A stretch of DNA of 64,000 bases from Holothuria scabra. Taxonomy: Eukaryota > Echinodermata > Holothuroidea > Aspidochirotida > Holothuriidae. The notes beneath the pieces were generated by a model that was not told the origin of the DNA, made no database searches, and saw nothing but the letters and a program-made list of their open reading frames with translations. Below are positions 55,750-64,000 of the stretch, piece after piece; the stretch's first letter is position 1; every line of letters starts with the position of its first letter. Location: the NCBI GenBank assembly GCA_037179385.1, contig CM074193.1, positions 42,316,846-42,380,845 on the forward strand. The letters are read 5' to 3'. The translations under genes were made by a program, and so were the position numbers.

Positions 55750-58010
55750 CAGTGGCGTAGCTAGGATTTTTTCCAGGGGGGGCAAAGGTATGAAATTTCC
55801 CCAAAACTTTTCCCGGTCAATGTGTATGTATTTCATATAAAATATGCAAACTTACAAGTATAACAACATTACCATGTCATTTTGTAATATTACCTGCATT
55901 TTAATCTTAAAGTATAACATAGAGCAATCGGAAATAACAAAGTATATTATTTTGGTAAACAATATCTGGTTTATTTGTATGTACTAACGCAGTGGCGTAC
56001 GCAAGATTTCTCTGAAGGGGTTTTCTTGGCCACAAAATGTTATTTTGTCATAAAGATTATCTAAGCGGAGCGCCACCATTGGTTGGCGCGGAGCGTAGAG
56101 AAAATTTGGAAAAATCAGACCCCTTAGTTGGCAGGAAATAGCATTTTCCAGGCTAATACGAAGAATCTAGCCAGTCGCTTTCTTCTTTTGTCGTTTGCAA
56201 TAAAATGCTCTCTTCAAAATATGTTCGCAAACTGCAAAGTGATCAGAGAGTTGAGAGCTAATTTTACCCCAAGTATGTAATTTTGCCCCAAAGACCGAGC
56301 GAAGCGCCACCATTGGTTGGCGCGGAGCGTAAAGAAAATTTTGAAAAATCAGACCCCTCAGATGGTCAAAATAGCGTATTTATGCTTCTTAAGAGAATCT
56401 AAACATGCAGTCTTTTTTATCGACGCCACCAGCGGGAAACAGAGTCTACCTTTTTAAGTAAAAATTGGAATTTGACAGAATTTGTCTAGGTCTATTTGTA
56501 GGAATTAAAAAAAAAATTGGCATCACTGAAAGACCTTGCAGGGGCAATCCTTTCCCTTTGAAAATTTTTGAAACTAAGTTGGGTGTCCTTATAAGCAATC
56601 TGGTGCCACATATGCTATCTTTTGAAGTAAAATCTGTGTTAATAAAGTTAGACTACGTATTTTTAAGAACAAAGAAAAAATGGCATCTGTGAGGGGGGCA
56701 TGGCCCAATGGTCTCCCCTTCGCACGCCACTAAGGAGGCCTAATAGTGGCTCGATCACACAGGATGTCCTGTGAGAAAAGCAGTATGTTAAGTGTAGAAG
56801 GCTACAAGGTACTCATTGTCCATTTATTGTTGCACTCAAAGTGAGCAGAAAGCTATTTTCCTGAACTAGCTTGTAAGCCTCCAAGGATTATGGTAAGTAA
56901 CAAAATCTAAGTGTGCCAACGGATCCCGTTAATTCTAATTTCTAGATTACCTTTAAGTTGATCGATGGCCTTGGATTGTTTCAGCCCAATCCATCGTTAT
57001 GTACACAGAGTAAAATCGTACAGCTACTGCTAGCTTGAAGAACAGGGTTGTCCGACCTTTCGCAGCGGTGGGCCACATGTAATGGTTATAATGGACGAAG
57101 GGCCGCATTCTATAGGCCTACTCGTTTTTTTTTTTTTTTGTTTTGTTTTTTTTTTCAATTTTTTCCGACGCCCAAGGCAACAAAATGCAATCATTGCGCG
57201 TAGAGAAAACTGATTCATTTTCGTTTTTGATTGAACAAATAAATAAATTTTAGCAAAAATTGATGGTATTGGGCAGAATGTTCGGACAAAGTTTTTTTTT
57301 TTTTTTCATATTCCTCCTGAATCATTCTCAACCCGCCCTTGTGGATAACACTCCAATGTGGCTAGACATGTAGCAGACATTTGAAATGAATTATTTCATT
57401 CAAAAGTAAGTACTGTATGCTATAGCGGACGGCGAAGCCTAAAGTTGTCATCAATTAATCTGCTTACTGAATAATTTTGCAATATAGATTATTTTTGACG
57501 GGCCGGACGCAACCTTTTCGCGGGCCGGGCCGTGGCCCGCGGGCCGTAGGTTGGACAACCCTGTTGTAGAAGAACAAAACAACCTCGGAGGTCTACGGTA
57601 GTGACTTGTCAGTTTTCACATCATTTTACTGAATTACCAAAGTATCACCTGAATAACAGCTTTCTGTGCACTGAAATGCACTGATCGTAACCCCCGTGCG
57701 TATACAAACACAAGAGAACATTCAATCTGCTACGCGGCGAGGACATTTCTGTGGAACGCGAATTGGGCCGGTTCATGCGACATTGACGAAATCTGAGTTC
57801 ATTTGATGCGTGAAAATACGAATTATGTATTAGAAATGTCTCACAATTTCTTATTCTAACAAACATTTTGAGAAATTTTTGTGAAATTTTGTAATAATAA
57901 GAAGATTCATCAAATTTCCCCATTTTCATCAAATTTCCCCAAAAATTTTTCCAGGGGGGGGGGCAACTTGCCCCCCCTGCCCCCCCCCCCCCCCAGTAGC
58001 TACGCCACTG
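55750..58010. mobile_element. CAGTGGCGTAGCTA-end element, with a nested hAT insertion
   Basis: CAGTGGCGTAGCTAGG at 55750 and TAGCTACGCCACTG ending at 58010 are inverted ends. A nested element of 521 bp (57043-57563) has increased its length. The interior contains CAGTGGCGTACGCAAG (55990) and two copies of the AAGCGGAGCGCCACC module (about 56067 and 56284). It is partly duplicated immediately downstream (58011-59640). No matching target duplication was found. No transposase frame is present. Confidence 0.72.
57043..57563. mobile_element. hAT MITE (CAGGGTTGTCC ends) nested in the previous element
   Basis: CAGGGTTGTCCGACCT at the left and AGGTTGGACAACCCTG at the right are inverted repeats of 16 bp with one mismatch. 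The flanking octamers TTGAAGAA and TTGTAGAA match at seven of eight bases. The neighbouring duplicate at about 59341 shows the uninterrupted site (AGCTTGTAGGACAA), confirming insertion. The interior carries the GGGCCGCATT/GCGGGCCG words common in this hAT type. Confidence 0.85.
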
Positions 58011-59640
58011 ACCATATCATTAAATAATGTTACCTGTATTTAATCTTAAAGTAGTCTATAACATAGAGCAATGAGAAATAACAACTTAGTATAATTATTA
58101 TGTACCAACGCAGTGGCGTAGGCAGGATTTCTCCGAAGGGGGCGGGGGAGCATGCAGTATGTTGATTGATCGCCAGTCTGGAGAAGGGACAACAAATTTT
58201 TGGACGTTTTCAAGGAGCCTAGATGCAAAATGGTGCAAGATTTTCGACTTTGACAGGAACGGTATTAAAAGTTGAACTGTGTTGATTCATGTGGATAAAA
58301 CTGAACCTTTTGTGTCTTTACGCGCATTCTTATGCCATTTACGCTACCTTACGAAGTTAAACTTGTAATTAAATTGCTTACTTTTAGAAGCAAAATAAAA
58401 GAGCATTGATCGGTATAAAAGCGAAAGGGAGCATTTTAATTTTCTATTTTTTCTTGGTCACGACACGCTATCCTGCCATAAAGATTAACTAAGCGGAGCG
58501 CCATCATAAGTTGGCGAGAAACGTAGAGAAAATTTGGAAAAATCAGACCCCTAAAATGGCCCGAAATAGCATTTTCCAGACTTCATTATCTTCTTTTGTC
58601 GTTTGAAATAAAATGCTCACTTCAAAATATGTTCGCAAACTGCAAGGTGATCAGAGAGTTGAGCGCTACTTTGACCACCAAAAATGTAATTTTTTGGAAA
58701 AGACTGAGCGAAGCGCCACCATCAGGTGCCGCGGAGCGTAGAGAAAATTTCGAAAATCAGACCCCTCAGATGGCCAGAATTACGTAAGTATTCATGGTTG
58801 TAAAGAGAATCTTACTTGGTTAAATTAAGGATCCGCTGAATTGATGAAATTTTCTGTGACTTAACGAACTTCCATCTGTTAATGATTTTACCCCTATAAC
58901 ATCTCTTGCGTTATAAATGGAAAACTATTTCTCCCCGCATCTGACCACCCTCCGCTCCCCCGTCCCCGTCTTGTACGTCTATGCCGGCCGGGGAAGGAGT
59001 CTATGGGGTGGGCCCTCCCTTTTTGAAAATTCTTAAAAAGGTAGGTGTCCTTCGAGGCAATCGGTGCAACCAGTGTGTTACAGAGGCTACCTTTTTTAAG
59101 TAAAAATTGGAATTTGACAGAATTTGACTATGTGTAGGGATTAAAAAAATGGCATCTCACTGAGGGGCCTAGCTTGCACAGACAATCTTTCCCCTTTGAA
59201 AATTTGCGAAAAATTGGGTGGCCTTACATTCTAATTTCTAGACTAACGTTATGTTTATCGTAAGCCATGGATTGTTTCATCCCCATCCATGGTTATATAC
59301 ACAAAGTAAAATCGGTACAGTTTAAACCCCACCCGATACCAGCTTGTAGGACAATATTACCTCGGGGGTCTGCGTTAGTGACTCGTCACTTTTTACATTC
59401 TTTCACTGAATTCCAAAAGTGTACAACCCAGAGACTGTGTACAAGGTGGTCAAATTCTTAAGGTCGGGTTTACAACCTTGCAGTGTTAGTTGTACCGTAC
59501 TGTTTCAGCTGTTGTTAAATTCCTGAATAATTCATGCGACAATGACGAAATCTTGCTTAATTTGTTGCAAGAAAATACGAATTGATGAAATTTCCCCAAT
59601 TTCATCACATTTCCCCCAAATTAGAAATACTGGCACCTGG
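58011..59640. repeat. Diverged duplicate of 55860-57950
   Basis: Collinear matches run through TTACCTGTATTTAATCTTAA, CGCAGTGGCGTAGGCAGG (58110), two AAGCGGAGCGCCA-like modules (58491, 58706), CATGGATTGTTTCATCCC (59267), and CATGCGACAATGACGAAATC (59533). It lacks the nested MITE and the left terminal repeat. Small open frames are not genes. Confidence 0.75.
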
Positions 59641-59696
59641 GCTAGACTATAACTAGGCCACAGTGCTGCACTGCTAAATTCGCGAAGGATTCGGTA

Positions 59697-59990
59697 GTCA
59701 GTCAGTCAGTCAGTCAGTCAGTCAGTCAGTCAGTCAGTCAGTCAGTCAGTCAGTCAGTCAGTCAGTTAGTGTTTATCGGCCCAGTTTCCAACCTATTGGT
59801 TCAAGTCGAGCCGGCCACGGTTTTTTTTTCCGGATTGTTTTCCCTACTCCATTGCTCATGCGGAGCATCACGCACAACGGCAGTAGGTTCCTTTTTAGAG
59901 TCTTTGGCATGACTCGACCTGGGAAGCGAACCCGAGTCTTTCGCGTGAGAGGCGGATGCTCTTATCGTTAGACCAAGCACGCGGTCAAAG
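59697..59990 (-). repeat. tRNA-derived SINE, copy 4, with (CAGT)n tail
   Basis: The 10-bp sequence GGATTCGGTA flanks it exactly (59687-59696 and 59991-60000). On the minus strand the tRNA-like head starts near 59985, with the D-arm and a recognisable B-box (GGTTCG/GGGTTCGCTTCC type). The element ends in a (ACTG)n tail of about 17 units (59697-59766 on the plus strand). It is the most complete of the four copies. Confidence 0.9.
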
Positions 59991-60000
59991 GGATTCGGTA

Positions 60001-62003
60001 TCGTGAAACGCCAACCCGTACTGCTACGAACTGACTATAACTGAGGCGAACTAATACTGTGCATGCGATGCTTCGAACTCGAAGCCTAGGCTGGGAGGAA
60101 GAGGTTGAGCGGAAACGACTGATGGAAATGCAGCCTTGGATGCACAGAGGCGAATAGGGATAGACCTCTCAAAGATCCTTGCGAGATCGACGACGAGCTG
60201 AAACTTCGCCACATGATAGTCTAGAAGTAGTGAAAACGTAGAAAAAAAGATTGCCGTTTGGCCGTTCCATGCACAAGTCCCGGACCGAACGCATTTAAAA
60301 AAGAATCTCCTCACCCGCCCTCCCCCATATTTGGGGGCCAGTTAGAAGGGGCATAAAACATTAACAGAAGAGCAGACACTAGTTGGTGTATGCCTTCAGT
60401 CAAAGTAAATGTTACCGGCAGCCCTAGACCAAACTGACTGTGGCGAGAATTATGTTGGATGTTTCCTGTCCAACACACTTCGACGACCGAGATTAGCTCA
60501 ACCTTTAGTGCCATGAAAAAGCTGCGAAATCCGACAAAACAGTTCTCGCGTGCACTGACACTAATTATACAAGAATCCCTGCGGAGCTGAAGATTAACTA
60601 GGTAAGCAGTTTGAATTATTGAATATTTAAGTACGATTAGTTTTCTCGTTAACTTGGTACAGAATCATAGGCTAAACAATAAATAAGTACTTGTGTTCCT
60701 TTTCACGGTGCTTGTTTGACTTTTTGACGTACATGCTCTGATCTGAATATTCAGGGTGGTTTTAGGGGGTGGGGGCTAAAGAAACTCTGGTTAAAGCAGT
60801 GTCAAATATTGCACCATTTTGTATCTAAACACCCAAATTTCCACAGGGGAGGGGACACCTTCTCGTCTTAGACAATTCCCTCAGGATGGCAATCCATGTC
60901 CTCGGCTCCTTGTCAGAAAATAAATATTGTAACCCTACTTTCATCATCCCTACCCCTTTTCTATGGGTCTCTGGAGAAGTGGAACCACTGACTAAAGCAG
61001 CATTGTATATTATTGCGCATTTTTCCTTACTAACTGAGAAATAGCAGACATGAAATCCATATTTCTAGGAAGAGTACATTCACCTAGGAACACTAGGGAA
61101 GTGCCATATCCGGCCATCTGGAGGATTTGTTAAACCAAAAATTTTTTGGTACGCTCAGCGCCAACTGATCGTGGCGCTCCGCTTAGATAGTCTTGCTTGC
61201 ACTCAATTCCCCAGTATTGACCTGCTCCCCCCCCCCCCCTTCTGGCAAATCCTGTTTGCGCGACTGATATTAAGGGTACATATAAAGTTGAACTCTTATT
61301 TATCGCAATTTCTAAATAACGTTGATAATGCCTGCTCTCAAATGATATGCATTTGAAACTGCATAGACTTGTATTTTAAACAACAGGCATGGTAAAACTA
61401 AACATGAGTGAGGGGTAATGGCGAACCGGCGTTCGGTTCTGAATTACTCATAGCTTAGAAGTGTGCATTTTCAGTGTGAGTTTTCAGTGCCAAAGAGAAC
61501 TTCCAGAGGAGATTGAGCGATGTGTATGGAGTGAAAAGTTGGACACACAAAAACTGCACCGATGAACAGGCTAGTTCAAAAAGCTACAGGTGCGACTATT
61601 GTAGATACTCACAACACTTTACATGTTACCTGACCATCTTCTTCTGGACTGCTGTAGCATAATGCCTTCACAGAGGGTTCCCCCCCCCCTCCCTGTCGGC
61701 TGCCACTGCTCGCACCCCATTCCATGCCCCCCCCCCCCATCCAGCTTTCCTTCTTTCCTTCTCTACAATTCGCCTCCACGTAGTTTCAGGTCGTTCCTTT
61801 TTCTCCTTCTTTCTGGAGCCCAAGTCGTTGCTATACATCACAATCATTGTTTGGGTCCTGCTTTAGGGTATTGCAAATCATCTTCCACCTGCGGCCTTAC
61901 TCAGTGGTGGCATCTATGATGTTTGGATAAGTTCTTCATTACTGGTGTGATCCTGCCATTTAATTTGATGGATCCGGTCGCAAGCATTTATGGTTAAATA
62001 TAT
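60001..62003. other. Unassigned DNA with one transposon module
   Basis: The stretch 61085-61200 contains the dispersed module in reverse (GTGCCATATCCGGCCATCTG, GTACGCTCAGCGCCAACTGA, GTGGCGCTCCGCTTAGATAG). The stretch 60050-60600 is less AT-rich and ends in a donor-like CTAG|GTAAGC at 60600, which could be a 5' UTR exon, but nothing confirms it. Confidence 0.35.
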
Positions 62004-62011
62004 CTATTGTT

Positions 62012-63472
62012 CGGTGGCGGATCCAGGAATTTTCACTTGGGGTGGGGGGGTCTGCATGTGGTTGGGAATCAAATGTACACTGAACATAGGTATGTATGAT
62101 GTTTAGTCTCTGATGCCTAAAAGAATTCAGAAAATGGGAAATGGAGGTGGTCGGCAAGCATCCAAATTTTACCATATTTTTAGTGTGATTACCACTGTAC
62201 TAAGGAGTCTACGTAAGTAACTTCGCCCATTTCAAATATTTGAAAATATGGAGCTTGTGTTGCAGAAAAATTTGAATGCTAGGTTTCCTTCAAGGAAATT
62301 TGAACAGTTGGGGGATGGCTGAGGAATGTTCATTTTCTATCGGCAAATCTGAGGTTGGGAGGCGACCAAAGATCGTTGTTGCTACATAATGTTATCCAAG
62401 GCCTACGAAATGAGGCTCTGCGACGAAATTTTTTGGGGCTTATATTTGAGAAAATATGAAATTTTATGAAAGAAAATTAATGAAAATAGCGCTGTTTATA
62501 GTTAACGGTGTCACTTGGTGATCTGGTGTCACAAGTGTAGCAAATTTTCGATTTTGTCACACCCAGAGCTCGGGAAATTTTACCAAAGTGAAGGTATGAG
62601 CGAGCACTTCTGCTAAGGAATTTGCAATTTGCGAAGCGCGCGGAAATTGTTTTTTTGATCAAATAATGAATATGGAACATTTATTAGAGAAAATTGATTG
62701 GAAATTACGTTATTTCATGAGTTGTTAAAACCAAACAGTAGACTGGTCTCACAATTGGCAAATATCCGAATTCTTCGTTTTCAGAGCCCCTACCCCATGG
62801 GTGTCGAAAAAAGGGGGACCGAGATGCAACATGGCGCTAAATGTTTCAATATTTCAAGCCACTTTGAAACTCCCAAGCGTTCAAAATATGGTCTTGAAAG
62901 TGTGAGTAATCATTACTTCAACGGGCTATACTGTCAACGTGAATTTAATACCGGATCTTTTTTTGCTGGCTGTTAATCGAACGAAATAAAACCGCCAACC
63001 ATCTTGAATCAGAACTAAATCTTCACATCTGTTTAATCATATCTCAACTCGTATCGCCTACACACGCTGCAACATCCCCGTAAAAGCCTTCGTATCAACG
63101 ATTGGTCCATTATTCGACAGTAGTCGTAGCCCCACGTATTGACATATATAGACACACATGCGATGTCACAAATAGCGCTACCAACAGCCGTTGGCGGAAA
63201 AAGCTGGGTTTAGAATTCGTCATTGCGCAATGTCTAAATAAAACGGGAATTTACCATATGATACGGAAGATAGATACATTATAATTTACATTTTTCATTA
63301 TATCGAAGAATATGACACAAATATACGGTAATCAAATAATGTAACAACTATCACTGTAATTTTAAAAAGTAATTAGGCCTAGGTTAGCCTGGCTATCTAT
63401 ACAATTTTTAACCATCCCGGTGGGGGGGGGGGGGCTATGCATACCCCCTCCCCCTCCCTGGATTTGCCACTG
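62012..63472. mobile_element. hAT-like element with CRGTGGCRRATCCAGG ends
   Basis: CGGTGGCGGATCCAGG at 62012 and, read inward from 63472, CAGTGGCAAATCCAGG are inverted ends. The flanking octamers CTATTGTT (62004-62011) and CTATTGCT (63473-63480) differ at one base. The interior (1.46 kb) has G-runs near both ends and only short frames (up to 92 aa at 62698-62976) without a transposase signature. It is non-autonomous. Confidence 0.8.
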
Positions 63473-64000
63473 CTATTGCTAGTCGCAACACATTATGAAG
63501 TGTTTTTGTGCCATTCGAATAAGCTCATCTCAAAAGGGTACAGAAACAAGAAATTAACATTTTCCATCAAAATCTGAGTGCCTCTCAAACTAGGTAGCTT
63601 TTTTCACTGTAACTTCACGTCAATACTAAATGTCTTATTGGTCTATATACTTTGAGACATAACTGGCTATCGGTTATTGCTAAGCTACTTTGGTAGGTAA
63701 ACTGCAGTGGGGCAAGTATTCGTTTAACGAATAATTTCTAAGGGTCCAATTTTCTGTAGATACTAAACTCCTTGCTTCTTCTGTAGATTTGGATTTAAGT
63801 TGTTAATCTATGAGTAATAATCACACAAGGACAAAGGAATAAAGAAAGTTTGACTTAATGCCTAAATTAAAATAGTCCCTATTAAATCGATCAGTAGTCC
63901 TGAATGTGAAATTACCTGAGATGTAGAATGTAAAAACACCTAATAAGAAGTAAACCTCCTCTTAATTTGGTAAAACAAATACGTATTTTTATATCTTTCA
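63473..64000. other. Unassigned DNA to window end
   Basis: AT-rich with no recognised gene or repeat. Confidence 0.4.

Overview
This window reads as intergenic and intronic DNA from an animal genome, most likely a marine invertebrate deuterostome such as an echinoderm. That placement is inference. It rests on intron-split kinase exons with GT-AG junctions, abundant Penelope-like retroelements (PLEs), a tRNA-derived SINE, hAT-like DNA transposons, and a roughly 140-bp AGGTCA-rich tandem repeat. There are no operons and no dense genes. Most long open frames are retroelement proteins or shadows of repeats.

Host gene: five short exons on the plus strand (3087-3147, 14828-14869, 16886-17019, 23087-23154 and probably 39646-39706) belong to one NEK-family (NIMA-related) Ser/Thr kinase. 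The first four join in phase into an uninterrupted kinase stretch from the alphaC helix to the DFG segment. The catalytic-loop HRD is HRN, so the product may be a pseudokinase. The Gly-rich loop lies upstream of the window. The activation loop and most of the C-lobe were not found. The introns are packed with mobile elements.

Retroelement core (23.2-37.9 kb): a mosaic of PLE copies lies in and beside (TA)n arrays. PLE-1 (25706-28814) has one intact 735-aa RT plus GIY-YIG frame and 526-bp inverted ends. PLE-2 (28833-35945) is a tandem plus inverted complex of three near-identical partial copies. An older family, PLE-3, occurs at 17.6-18.7 and 23.95-25.1 kb. Single GIY-YIG-side remnants lie at 23.2 and 25.2 kb. 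A LINE 5' half with an RRM ORF1 and the start of an APE-type ORF2 follows at 36.1-37.9 kb. The 3' end of a CR1/Jockey-like LINE lies at 1.7-2.5 kb.

DNA transposons: a 1.25-1.34 kb family with CACTGTTA ends is present twice in opposite orientation (9960-11207 and 39838-41180). hAT-like elements with CAGGG or CAGTGGC ends and 8-bp target duplications lie at 5980-8397, 53442-55592, 57043-57563 and 62012-63472. A related element lies at 55750-58010 with a diverged partial duplicate at 58011-59640. A hairpin-rich module (AAGCGGAGCGCCACC and following) recurs across several of these families.

Other repeats: four minus-strand SINE copies (about 4.5, 20.4, 51.9 and 59.7 kb), arrays of the 140-bp repeat (11.7-12.8, 18.8-19.7 and 22.0-22.3 kb), a U2 snRNA 5' fragment (41.6 kb), microsatellites, and a perfect 28-bp palindrome flanked by a 7-bp direct repeat (3.9 kb). 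The remaining DNA is AT-rich and I could not assign it.
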